A stretch of DNA of 54,243 nt, taken from CAVQCT01 sp964520865 (lineage in GTDB: Bacteria; Zixibacteria; MSB-5A5; GN15; FEB-12). Position numbers and translations under genes: made by a program. The notes beneath the pieces were generated by a model. The model did not search any database and was not told where the DNA came from. It was given only the letters and a program-made list of their open reading frames with translations. Shown piece after piece: positions 35,380-44,143 of this stretch. The stretch lies in NCBI GenBank assembly GCA_964520865.1, contig CAZFOY010000023.1, positions 1-54,243 of the forward strand, written 5' to 3'. Positions within the stretch are counted from its first letter, which is position 1. Each line of letters starts with the position of its first letter.

Positions 35380-36873
35380 TCAGGAGTTGTCGATCTGTGC
35401 GCGCTGCAGGACGCCGGAGAAATCGACATAGATCGATTTCCACTCGCTGTACACGTCGAGCGCCGCGGTCGCCGCTTCACGATGTCCGTTACCGGTTTCC
35501 TTGGTACCGCCGAACGGCAGGTGGGTCTCGGCGCCGATAGTCGGAGCGTTGACATAGAAAATACCGGTGTAAACGTCGCGCATGGCGGTATACGCCTTGT
35601 TTATGTCCTGGGTGTAAAGCGAAGCCGACAACCCGTAGACGGTGTCGTTCGCCATTTCAATAGCCTGATCGAAATTATCGAAAGTTGCGATACTGAGAAC
35701 CGGGCCGAAGATCTCTTCGCGCCAGATCCGCATCTTCTGGTTCACATCGGCAAACACCGTCGGCTGCACAAAGAACCCTTTGGCATGAGTACCATCTTTG
35801 AGCGGCTCGCCGCCGGTCATCAGTTTTGCGCCTTCCTTCTTGCCGATCTCGACATATTCAAGAACGGTCTGACGCTGACCTTCGTTGATACACGGACCCA
35901 TCTGAACGGATTCATCAAGACCGTTGCCGACTTTGAGCTTCTTCGCCCGTTCGACCAGCCGGTCGATCATTTCTTTGGCAACTTTCTTGTGCACAATCAG
36001 CCGGCTGGTGGCCGTGCACCTCTGACCGGTCGTACCGAATGCACCCCAGAGAGCACCGTCGATAGCCAGGTCGAGGTTGGCGTCGTCCATGACAATCTGG
36101 ACATTTTTGCCACCCATCTCGAGACAGGAATGCTTAAACGTCGTCGCACAACCTTCGGACACTTTCCGTCCGACCGCCGTCGAACCGGTAAACGAGACGA
36201 TCTTTACGGCGGGATGTTTGATCAGAGCATCGCCGAGGGTGCCGCCGGAACCAGTCACCATATTGACTACGCCCGGAGGAATCCCCTCTTCTTCGCAAAC
36301 CTTCATCAGATGAACAACCGACATCGGCGTATCAGTTGCCGGTTTGATGACGATCGTATTGCCGCATATAAGGGCCGGCATCATTTTCCAGGAGGGAATG
36401 GCAATGGGGAAATTCCACGGCGTGATGAACGAGCAGACCCCCAACGGCTGACGAATCGTCATGTTGAACTTCTTGACCATCTCCGAAGGCGTGGTGGAGC
36501 CAAACAGCCGCCGTCCTTCGCCCGCCATGTAAAAGGTCATGTCGATTGCTTCCTGCGTATCGCCGCGCGTCTCCGCAATAACTTTGCCCATCTCGCGAGT
36601 CATGTCGCGCGAGATCATCTCTTTGTCTTTCATCAGTCTCGCGCCGATCCGATAGAGGATCTCGCCGCGTTTCGGGGCGGGTACGAGCCGCCACTTCTTG
36701 TACGCTTCGGCCGCGGCCGCTATCGCTTCATTGACATCCTCCGGCGTCGATTTCTGAAATACTCCCACGACATCGTCGGTGTCGGCAGGGTTCCGATTCT
36801 CGAACGTCTGTCCGGATTTCGAGGCCACCCATTTTCCGTTAATGAAGTTCTTATACTCGGTGGGACTGCTCAT
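35380..36873 (-). CDS. NAD(P)-dependent aldehyde dehydrogenase
   Basis: 497 residues. Catalytic Cys286 in GTTGQRCTATS, general base Glu252 in LEMGGKN, Asn154 in TPWNFPIA and Lys177 in VIKPATDTP are all present. The C-terminus has THLPFGGTKETGNGHREA, as in semialdehyde dehydrogenases, so an amino-acid- or dicarboxylate-derived semialdehyde substrate is possible but not proved. It has a strong promoter (36952-36979) and a palindrome in its leader (36911-36926). Confidence 0.93.
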   Translation of the reverse strand: MSSPTEYKNFINGKWVASKSGQTFENRNPADTDDVVGVFQKSTPEDVNEAIAAAAEAYKKWRLVPAPKRGEILYRIGARLMKDKEMISRDMTREMGKVIAETRGDTQEAIDMTFYMAGEGRRLFGSTTPSEMVKKFNMTIRQPLGVCSFITPWNFPIAIPSWKMMPALICGNTIVIKPATDTPMSVVHLMKVCEEEGIPPGVVNMVTGSGGTLGDALIKHPAVKIVSFTGSTAVGRKVSEGCATTFKHSCLEMGGKNVQIVMDDANLDLAIDGALWGAFGTTGQRCTATSRLIVHKKVAKEMIDRLVERAKKLKVGNGLDESVQMGPCINEGQRQTVLEYVEIGKKEGAKLMTGGEPLKDGTHAKGFFVQPTVFADVNQKMRIWREEIFGPVLSIATFDNFDQAIEMANDTVYGLSASLYTQDINKAYTAMRDVYTGIFYVNAPTIGAETHLPFGGTKETGNGHREAATAALDVYSEWKSIYVDFSGVLQRAQIDNS

Positions 36874-36910
36874 AACCTACTCCAATCACTGATAATAGCA
36901 TCTTTCGGAT

Positions 36911-36926
36911 TGTGAATTTATTCACA
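36911..36926 (-). promoter_or_regulatory. Palindromic operator in the aldehyde dehydrogenase leader
   Basis: Perfect palindrome TGTGAATTTATTCACA, roughly +20 to +35 from the predicted transcription start and 38 nt before the ATG. It matches the CRP-family layout TGTGA-N6-TCACA and shares both arms with the hbd operator (19613-19636). A downstream position suggests repression. The regulator is unknown. Confidence 0.55.
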
Positions 36927-36951
36927 CTCACGAGTCCAAATACAAGACGGT

Positions 36952-36979
36952 AATATAGTTCATTATCATGGCTTGTCAA
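36952..36979 (-). promoter_or_regulatory. Sigma-70-type promoter of the aldehyde dehydrogenase
   Basis: Minus strand perfect TTGACA (36979-36974), 16-nt spacer, TATATT (36957-36952). It lies within the 331-nt divergent gap 36874-37204. The rest of that gap holds a T-rich tract (about 37120-37143) and AT-rich sequence before the rightward gene; I see no further gene there. Confidence 0.65.
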
Positions 36980-37204
36980 CCGGTTTTACTTCGGGAAACC
37001 AAGTTTCCGCCCTTGTCGTTCAATGACTTACGGGGATCGGATAACGATCGATTATCGACTGGCGCAAAATAGTCCATTTACTCCTGATTATATGGATTCT
37101 GTTGCCGCAACAAAACTTAGGATTTTTGTTTTTTATTTTTTTCCAAATCAACTTTAATCGATCATGTTCGTTTATATTAATGGAACGCATAACACGGAGT
37201 CAGC

Positions 37205-37819
37205 ATGTACGTTCTGATATTGAGCACCCTACTTAGTCTGCCGCTGTACCCCCTTAACCCCACCGCCCAGGATACCATCAACGTGATGAACCTGCACGTG
37301 ACCGCGGGATACATCGGACGCGGCGAGAACGTTTCGGCCGGCCCGGAAATGACTCTAAAGTATGAGATGATGATTCAGTACCCGTTCATTCTCCGGACGG
37401 CGCTGGAGTATCGGTACGGGACGATCATAGCGGATCATCTTCCTCACGGCCGGATCAGCAGACTCCTGATCGCACCGGAGTTCATTTACTACCGAGGCAC
37501 CGACAGACTCACCGGCTATCTCGGCGGCGGACCGGTCTACTCGTTCGAGTTTTACAGGATGAATGCATCGACCGCGGACTCCCTTCAGAATAACCTCGGG
37601 GTTTCCGATGTCAGCGTAAGCGACGTCTTTGGGTACCGCATAACGCTCGGACTACGATTACATCGCATCTACTCACTGGAAATTGGCATTACCGAGCTGT
37701 ATCCCAGTTTCGTTTTTCGAAGAGATCTCGCCCGGAACGAATATGCGATAAGCTCCAAGGAGTTTCGCTTTAATGATTTCCGGGTGACGCTCGGTTATCT
37801 TATCCCCCTGAAAATGTAG
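37205..37819 (+). CDS. Predicted outer-membrane beta-barrel protein, uncharacterised
   Basis: 204 residues with a short hydrophobic N-terminus (MYVLILSTLLSLPLYPLNPT) that could be a signal peptide. Amphipathic strands follow (LHVTAGYIGRGENV, LTGYLGGGPVYSFEFY, FRVTLGYLIPLKM). No family recognised. It is divergent from the aldehyde dehydrogenase and convergent with tgt, with a 4-nt gap. Confidence 0.6.
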   Translation: MYVLILSTLLSLPLYPLNPTAQDTINVMNLHVTAGYIGRGENVSAGPEMTLKYEMMIQYPFILRTALEYRYGTIIADHLPHGRISRLLIAPEFIYYRGTDRLTGYLGGGPVYSFEFYRMNASTADSLQNNLGVSDVSVSDVFGYRITLGLRLHRIYSLEIGITELYPSFVFRRDLARNEYAISSKEFRFNDFRVTLGYLIPLKM

Positions 37820-37823
37820 CTGA

Positions 37824-38963
37824 TTATTCCGGACCGGAGTTATACCGTTCGAGGAACTCCTTTCGGAATTGGTCGAATCTCCCGTCCTCGACAGATCTTC
37901 TGATCGACCGCATGAGTTGCTGATAAAAATAGGTCGAGTGGTATGTCGAGAGAACCATGCCGGTAATTTCTGACTGATTGTAAAGATGCCTGATGTAGGC
38001 TCGACTGTATCGCCTGCAGACCCGACAATCGCAGTCCGGGTCAAGCGGTTTGTCATCGCGAATGTACTCGGCGTTGCGATAGGTGATCTGTCCGCGCGAA
38101 GTAAATACGTTGCCGGTGCGGGCATTCCGCGTCGGCAGCACGCAATCGAACATGTCTATTCCGTACGAAACGGCCATGAGAATGTCTTCCGGATAACCAA
38201 CCCCCATGAGATATCGCGGCCTGTCATTCGGCAGAAGCGCTATGGTATGCGCGAGCATCTCTTCCATCTGCTCTTTCGGTTCTCCGACCGAAAGTCCGCC
38301 GATAGCGTTTCCCGGAAAGTCCAGCGAAACGATCTGTTCCGCCGACGTCTTCCGCAATTCCGCGTAGACTGAACCCTGCACGATCCCGAACAGATTCGGA
38401 GCGTTTTCCCGTTCTTCCGACAGCTGGCGGTGTCGAGCAAGCGAGCGTTTCGCCCAATCGTACGTGCGAGTCACGCCAACCCGGGCCAGCTCCTTGTCGG
38501 CCGGATACGGCACACATTGATCGAATGCCATGATGATATCGGCTCCGATATCGTGCTGGATTTCCATCACTCTTTCCGGCGTGAACATATGGTAGGAGCC
38601 ATCGTGATGCGACTGGAACTTGACTCCATCGTCACTGATTTTCGAGATGTCCTGCAGGGAGAAGACCTGAAATCCGCCGCTGTCGGTCAGGGTTGGTTTA
38701 TGCCAGGCATTGAAAGCTGCCAACCCCCCGACGCCTTTGATGACCTCAGTTCCCGGACGAAGATACAGATGATACGTGTTGCCAAGAATGATCTCGGCCC
38801 CACACTCTTCAAGATCCTCGCAGGTGAGCGCTTTCACAGCGCCACTTGTCCCGACAGGCATAAAGGCCGGCGTTTGGAACACGCCATGTACAGTGCGTAC
38901 CTCACCTCGTCGAGCCGAGCGATCGGAACCTTTCAAACTGAACATCAGATCAGCCGAGCGCAC
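37824..38963 (-). CDS. tgt: tRNA-guanine transglycosylase (queuosine insertion)
   Basis: 379 residues from GTG at 38963, which has AAGGGG 6 nt upstream; a GTG at 38984 lacks a ribosome site. TDSGGFQVFSL holds a catalytic Asp, FDCVLPTRNARTG the nucleophile region, and CDCRVCRRYSRAYIRHL the zinc site. It swaps guanine 34 for preQ1 in His, Asp, Asn and Tyr tRNAs. Last gene of the smg-like to tgt operon. Confidence 0.96.
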   Translation of the reverse strand: MRSADLMFSLKGSDRSARRGEVRTVHGVFQTPAFMPVGTSGAVKALTCEDLEECGAEIILGNTYHLYLRPGTEVIKGVGGLAAFNAWHKPTLTDSGGFQVFSLQDISKISDDGVKFQSHHDGSYHMFTPERVMEIQHDIGADIIMAFDQCVPYPADKELARVGVTRTYDWAKRSLARHRQLSEERENAPNLFGIVQGSVYAELRKTSAEQIVSLDFPGNAIGGLSVGEPKEQMEEMLAHTIALLPNDRPRYLMGVGYPEDILMAVSYGIDMFDCVLPTRNARTGNVFTSRGQITYRNAEYIRDDKPLDPDCDCRVCRRYSRAYIRHLYNQSEITGMVLSTYHSTYFYQQLMRSIRRSVEDGRFDQFRKEFLERYNSGPE

Positions 38964-39002
38964 CGCATTCCCCTTGACCTTCACGGATCGAGTGCAGAAT
39001 CA

Positions 39003-40367
39003 TCAGAAAACCTTGTCGAGGGCCTGCTGAATGCTGTCGACGCCATCCAAACTGATTGCAGCCGTTCCCAGTTTGTCGACATGTGAGCGGGGGAGCACGA
39101 CGCGTTTGAATCCCATCTTGGCGGCTTCGTTGACCCGTCGATCCGCCTGGGTGACCCCGCGAACTTCACCGGACAATCCGACCTCACCGACAATGAGTGT
39201 CTGAGGATCGATCGGTTTGTCGAGTAACGAGGACACGATTGCCACCAGTAGTGGTAGATCGAGCGCCGGTTCCGAAAGTTTGAGCCCTCCGGCCACCGAG
39301 ACGAAAACGTCGTTAACACCCATCGGATAGCCGCAGCGCTTCTCAAGAATCGCCAGAAGAAGTGCAAGTCGCTTGTTATCGATTCCCCCAGCCACTCGCT
39401 GCGGGGTACCGTAGTTCGCCGATGTCACCAACGCCTGGACCTCGACGAGGATCGGCCGGTTCCCTTCACAAACGGCGGTTACGATAGACCCGCTCCTTCG
39501 ATCTCGATAATGCTCGGAGAGGAACAATGACGATGGGTTACCGACTTCGACAAGCCCCTGCGGCATCATCTCGAACAAACCGATTTCAGCGACCGAGCCA
39601 AACCGGTTTTTGGTCGCACGGAGCATCCGATACAACTGCGTGCTGTCCCCTTCGAAATAAATAACCGTATCGACCATATGCTCAAGCAATTTCGGGCCGG
39701 CAACCATGCCATCCTTGGTCACATGCCCGACAAGAAACAGCGCGAACCCGCGCGCCTTGGCCAGTTGAATCAACTGATGAGCAGTCTCGCGTACCTGCGC
39801 AACAGTCCCCGGAGGGGAATCGAATTGTGCGCTGGAGACTGTTTGGATCGAGTCGAGCAGAACGACATGATAGGAGTCTTGCGAAACCGCATCGGTAATA
39901 TCTTCCAGGAGGCTTGCGTTCAGAGCGGTAACATTCGATCCCTCAACATTCAGACGCTGCGCCCGGAGCTTGAGCTGCGAGAGCGACTCCTCCCCGGTAA
40001 CGTAGAGAATACTCAATCCCTGCCGAGAAAACGCTTCGGCCGCCTGAAGTATCAGAGTCGATTTCCCGATCCCCGGCTCACCACCCAGCAGAATTGTCAT
40101 GCCGGGTAAGAGCTGTCCGCCTAACACGCGATCGAACTCGGCGATGCCCGAACGATAGCCCTGTGCCGAGGAGAAATCTTCTATTTCCGGAAGTTTCACC
40201 GAATCCGCGGTCTGTTTTCGGGTGGTCTTCGAATGCGAGGTTTTTACCTTCTCTTCAACGAGCGTATTCCACTGTCCGCATTCACGGCATTGTCCCTGCC
40301 AGCGGGCATGCTCGGCACCGCACTGGGTGCAGAAGAAGGCGGTCTTTGTTTTCTTCCCCGTTATCAT
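39003..40367 (-). CDS. radA: DNA repair ATPase RadA
   Basis: 454 residues from ATG 40367; a GTG at 40373 overlapping the mlaF stop is also possible. Zinc finger CTQC...CREC near the N-terminus, Walker A GEPGIGKST, the RadA-specific KNRFG, and a Lon-like C-terminal domain (VSVAGGLKLSEPALDLPLL). RadA drives branch migration in recombination. In an operon with mlaEF and tgt. Confidence 0.96.
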   Translation of the reverse strand: MITGKKTKTAFFCTQCGAEHARWQGQCRECGQWNTLVEEKVKTSHSKTTRKQTADSVKLPEIEDFSSAQGYRSGIAEFDRVLGGQLLPGMTILLGGEPGIGKSTLILQAAEAFSRQGLSILYVTGEESLSQLKLRAQRLNVEGSNVTALNASLLEDITDAVSQDSYHVVLLDSIQTVSSAQFDSPPGTVAQVRETAHQLIQLAKARGFALFLVGHVTKDGMVAGPKLLEHMVDTVIYFEGDSTQLYRMLRATKNRFGSVAEIGLFEMMPQGLVEVGNPSSLFLSEHYRDRRSGSIVTAVCEGNRPILVEVQALVTSANYGTPQRVAGGIDNKRLALLLAILEKRCGYPMGVNDVFVSVAGGLKLSEPALDLPLLVAIVSSLLDKPIDPQTLIVGEVGLSGEVRGVTQADRRVNEAAKMGFKRVVLPRSHVDKLGTAAISLDGVDSIQQALDKVF

Positions 40368-40369
40368 CG

Positions 40370-41125
40370 TCACACCGTAATCGGTCCGTGAGAACTTCCC
40401 GTGATAAACTGTTTCACGATCGCGTTGTCCGTCGTGCGAATCTGGTCGGGGGAACCATCGTACTCTATCTTCCCCTTGTAGAGCATGACGATCCGGTCGG
40501 CAATTTTGAATGCGGACCTCATATCGTGCGTAACTGATATCGACGTTACCCTCAGTTTCTCGTTCAATTCTTTGATCAGGTCGTTGATCATGTCAGCGGT
40601 AATCGGATCAAGGCCGGTGGTCGGCTCATCGTACAGCAGGACTTCCGGATTATTGGCGATCGCTCTTGCCAGTCCGACCCGTTTGCGCATTCCTCCGGAT
40701 AACTCCGACGGGCTCTTGTCGCCGGCATCCTGCAGTCCGACCATAGACAGCTTCTCCAGCACTTTCTCGTCGATCTCAGCCCGGGAGTACAAACGGGCTT
40801 CCCGCAGCCCCAGCCCGACATTTTCCGCTACGGACAGTGAATCGAATAAAGCCGCCGACTGGAACAGCATCCCGAACCGCCGCCGCATCTCGCTAAGATG
40901 CTTTTCGTTAAGTTCGGCAATATCCTCACCGTCGAAAATCACATTTCCGCGGTCAGGCTCCATCAACCGAAGCAGGTGTTTGAGCAGGACCGACTTGCCG
41001 GTTCCGGACTGACCGATTATGACGATCGATTGACCGGCGGAAATATCCAGATCGATCCCATCCAGTACAACCTGCCCGTTGAACTGCTTGTAGAGGTCTT
41101 TGATTTGGATGAGCGGAATATCCAT
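40370..41125 (-). CDS. mlaF: MlaF-like ABC transporter ATPase (phospholipid trafficking)
   Basis: 251 residues from ATG 41125, overlapping the mlaE stop (TGATG) with AGGA 7 nt upstream. Walker A GQSGTGKS, signature ELSGGMRKRVGLARA typical of the MlaF/Ttg2A group, Walker B LLYDEPTTGLD. With MlaE it powers lipid movement between inner and outer membranes. The MCE-domain partner MlaD is not next to it. Confidence 0.92.
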   Translation of the reverse strand: MDIPLIQIKDLYKQFNGQVVLDGIDLDISAGQSIVIIGQSGTGKSVLLKHLLRLMEPDRGNVIFDGEDIAELNEKHLSEMRRRFGMLFQSAALFDSLSVAENVGLGLREARLYSRAEIDEKVLEKLSMVGLQDAGDKSPSELSGGMRKRVGLARAIANNPEVLLYDEPTTGLDPITADMINDLIKELNEKLRVTSISVTHDMRSAFKIADRIVMLYKGKIEYDGSPDQIRTTDNAIVKQFITGSSHGPITV

Positions 41126-41907
41126 CACTGTATCCTGAAGAGCAAGACTGCGAATATAAAGTTGAAAATCAGGATCAGAACCATCGATATGACCACCGAG
41201 GTGGTTGTAGCTTCGCCCACTCCCTGCGCTCCGCCTTTCGTATTAAATCCCTCGTAACACCCGACCAGTCCAATGACAAATCCGAACACGCCGGCTTTGA
41301 TCAGGCCGTTGATGAAATCCTGGATATTGAACGAATGCTTGAATCCGTTCAGGAAGGTCTCGGACGAAATATCAACGCCGATTATCGAAACGACCAGACC
41401 GCCCATAATCGCAACGAAGTTGGCAAAGATGACCAGGAACGGTACCATGAAGATGCAAGCGATAACTCGCGGCATGACCAGATAGCGAATCGGGCTGATC
41501 CCCATCGACTCGAGCGCATCGATCTGCTCGGTCACCCGCATGGTGCCTAACTCGGCCGTGATTCCGGCTCCCACCCTGCCGGCATAGACAATGGCCGAAA
41601 GCACCGGCGCCAGCTCGATAACAACGGCTTTGCCTACCGCGTGCCCCAACAATCTCAGGGGTGCACCAATGAACTTGAACTGATATGCCGCCTGCCAGGC
41701 CGAGACCGCCCCCACAAATACCGATATAATAAGAATCAGCGGGAGCGACTTGACCCCGAGTATGTAAAGCTGGCCGACAATGAGTCCGAGTGATCGATGT
41801 ATCTGTTTGAGAGAAGCGATGACTTTACCCAGCAGGATTACCATCCCGCCGACGGTATTCACGAAGCTCACGCCACCACGTCCGAGTTGTGAGAGGCTGT
41901 CGGCCAT
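41125..41907 (-). CDS. mlaE: MlaE-like permease
   Basis: 260 residues, about five or six membrane helices, with the family signature GRVGAGITAELGTMRVTEQI and DALESMGISP. Inner-membrane partner of MlaF. It begins 8 nt after dnaB. Confidence 0.93.
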   Translation of the reverse strand: MADSLSQLGRGGVSFVNTVGGMVILLGKVIASLKQIHRSLGLIVGQLYILGVKSLPLILIISVFVGAVSAWQAAYQFKFIGAPLRLLGHAVGKAVVIELAPVLSAIVYAGRVGAGITAELGTMRVTEQIDALESMGISPIRYLVMPRVIACIFMVPFLVIFANFVAIMGGLVVSIIGVDISSETFLNGFKHSFNIQDFINGLIKAGVFGFVIGLVGCYEGFNTKGGAQGVGEATTTSVVISMVLILIFNFIFAVLLFRIQ

Positions 41908-41915
41908 TCAGATTC

Positions 41916-43352
41916 CTAAAATGGGGTGATGCCCTGTCCGTCGACCGGTTCCACGCCGGGTGGAAGATCCCGGTATCCGGCCGCCTGATTTTCAAACCGG
42001 GCGAAGTCTTTTACGAAGGTCAAATTGGCCACTCCGGTCGGGCCGTTACGCTGCTTGGCAACGATGATCTCCGCCTTTCCTTCGACTTCGATATATTTCG
42101 GATCGGTCTTCTCCAGATGCGACAGATAGTGCTCCGGGCGATAAACAAACATGACAACGTCGGCATCCTGTTCGATCGCACCGGACTCGCGAAGGTCGGA
42201 GAGCTGTGGCCGCTTCTCCCCACCACGCTGTTCGACCATACGGGAGAGCTGCGAGCAGGCGATAATCGGGATATCCAATTCCTTCGCAAGAATCTTCATC
42301 GATCTCGATATCGACGCGATCTCCTGCTGGCGGTTCTCTTGCCGTCCCGTCGCGTGCATCATCTGGATGTAATCCAGAATAAGCAATTCAACATTGTACT
42401 GCGATTTGAGTCGTCGCGCCTTGGCGCGCATCTCCAACGCCGTGAGGGTTGGGGAGTCGTCGATAAAAATGGGCGCTTCCGATAACGCTCCCCCGAACGA
42501 CGAGAGGCGCGACCATTCTTCGTTGCGAAGTTTCCCCGCCCGGAGCTTCTGTTGGGACACCTTGGCGCGGCTGCACAGCAGTCGAAGGGCGAGCGACTCG
42601 CTTGACATTTCAATCGAAAATACGCCGACGCCTTTCTTCTGTTCAACCGCCACATACTCCGCCATATTCATCACAAGCGCCGATTTACCCATCGAAGGTC
42701 GCCCCGCTACGATAACGAGTTCCCCGCGATGCAGACCATTTGTCAAAACATCTATCTGCTCAAAGCCCGATTTCAACCCGACCAGATCGGAATGGCCGGT
42801 TTGCAGATTCTCAATCTGTTCAAACGTCGAGGGCAACAAGTCCTTGATTGAGGTAAATCCCTTGCGAAGACGGCTCTCGGAGATGTAAAATATATTCGAC
42901 TCCGCGGCGTCGAGAAGATCATCCACCGGTTGTTCGTGCGCATAGCAACTTCGTATGATCTCGTTCGATGTCTGAATCAACCGTCTCAGCACCGATTTCT
43001 CCAGCACGATATCGCAGTGGGTGCTGATATTGGCAGTCGATGCTATCGATTCCACGAGTTCAACGAGATAAACCCTGCCGCCGATCTTATCGAGCGTTCC
43101 TTCGCGCGAGAGTATGTTCGCAATGGTGGTGATATCGCACGGCTCGGCTTTTTCGTAAAGTTCCAGAATCGCCCGATAGATCATCTGGTGCTTCGGATAG
43201 TAGAAGTGCTCAGGTGAATCCAGAACTTCGACCGCCCGGGAAGTGGCATCCTGATCTTTGAGGATAGATCCAAGGACCGCCTGTTCGGCGTCCAGCGATT
43301 GCGGCGGCTGCAGGCTGTCTGCGGCCTTATTGTCCTGTGTGCGATAGGCCAT
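41916..43352 (-). CDS. dnaB: Replicative DNA helicase DnaB
   Basis: 478 residues. N-terminal helical domain (LDAEQAVLGSIL), linker, then a RecA-like ATPase with Walker A GRPSMGKS (217-224), LILDYIQMM and SQLSRMVEQRGGEKRP. Unwinds DNA at replication forks. No intein seen. It begins directly after the stop of the uracil-DNA glycosylase. Confidence 0.97.
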   Translation of the reverse strand: MAYRTQDNKAADSLQPPQSLDAEQAVLGSILKDQDATSRAVEVLDSPEHFYYPKHQMIYRAILELYEKAEPCDITTIANILSREGTLDKIGGRVYLVELVESIASTANISTHCDIVLEKSVLRRLIQTSNEIIRSCYAHEQPVDDLLDAAESNIFYISESRLRKGFTSIKDLLPSTFEQIENLQTGHSDLVGLKSGFEQIDVLTNGLHRGELVIVAGRPSMGKSALVMNMAEYVAVEQKKGVGVFSIEMSSESLALRLLCSRAKVSQQKLRAGKLRNEEWSRLSSFGGALSEAPIFIDDSPTLTALEMRAKARRLKSQYNVELLILDYIQMMHATGRQENRQQEIASISRSMKILAKELDIPIIACSQLSRMVEQRGGEKRPQLSDLRESGAIEQDADVVMFVYRPEHYLSHLEKTDPKYIEVEGKAEIIVAKQRNGPTGVANLTFVKDFARFENQAAGYRDLPPGVEPVDGQGITPF

Positions 43353-44120
43353 TTATCTTAAACTGTCCAGACGGGCTTTAAGCATCTGCATGTCTTCCCA
43401 GGTGTCCCGCTTATACGCGGGAAAACGCAGGAGAGCGGCCGGATGGTAAGTTACAAGCAACGGGATGCCGCGGAACTCGTGCCAGCGCTTGCGCAATTTA
43501 CCCAGCGGCGTCGAAGTCTGCAGGAGCGCCTGGGCTGAGATACGGCCAAGCGCACAAATCAGCTTCGGACGAATCAGGCTGATTTGTTCGTAGAGATAAG
43601 GCATACACGCCGTCATCTCTTCCGGAAGCGGATCGCGGTTGTTGGGGGGTCTGCTTTTCAGAATGTTCGTGATATAAACTTCCTGGCGCGAGAGCTGTAT
43701 CGCCGCAAGAATCTTGTCGAGAAGCTGCCCGGCCCGCCCTACGAAAGGTTCACCTCTTCGGTCCTCTTCCGCTCCCGGAGCCTCGCCGACAATCATAAGA
43801 TCCGCGTTGGGATTCCCCACTCCGTAGACGAAATTCGTTCGGGTGGCATGCAACGGACAGAGACTGCAGTCTTTGATTGCCTCGCGATGCTCTTCCAGCG
43901 ATGAGTATTGACTTGTAGTCGGTTCTTCCATGACGGTGCTTCCAAACAGGTCTTCGGGACTTACAATCCTCATTTGTTCAGGCGACGGGGCAAATGGGTC
44001 TGCCAATGGCTGTACAGGTTCCGGCGGCGGCTTCACGATCACTTCGCCAAGCCCCAACTCCACCTGCGACATCATCGCTCGATATAACAAGGCCCGGATG
44101 TCGTCGGCATCGTCTTTCAT
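43353..44120 (-). CDS. Family 4 uracil-DNA glycosylase (4Fe-4S type)
   Basis: 255 residues. After a proline-rich N-terminal extension (about 1-75) comes the UDG-4 core: CSLCPLHATR (two cluster cysteines), GEAPGAEEDRRGEPFVGRAG, CMPYL and LICALG (the other two cysteines), and HPAALLR. Removes uracil from DNA. The N-terminal extension is longer than the core needs, as in SPO1-type bacterial members. Confidence 0.94.
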   Translation of the reverse strand: MKDDADDIRALLYRAMMSQVELGLGEVIVKPPPEPVQPLADPFAPSPEQMRIVSPEDLFGSTVMEEPTTSQYSSLEEHREAIKDCSLCPLHATRTNFVYGVGNPNADLMIVGEAPGAEEDRRGEPFVGRAGQLLDKILAAIQLSRQEVYITNILKSRPPNNRDPLPEEMTACMPYLYEQISLIRPKLICALGRISAQALLQTSTPLGKLRKRWHEFRGIPLLVTYHPAALLRFPAYKRDTWEDMQMLKARLDSLR

Positions 44121-44143
44121 CTGACAGCTTTTACTTCCCGTCG

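Noticed and set aside
35347..36915. A 522-codon open frame on the plus strand opposite the aldehyde dehydrogenase
   Set aside because: It is the codon-bias mirror of a gene with all ALDH active-site residues; the antisense product shows no recognisable domain.
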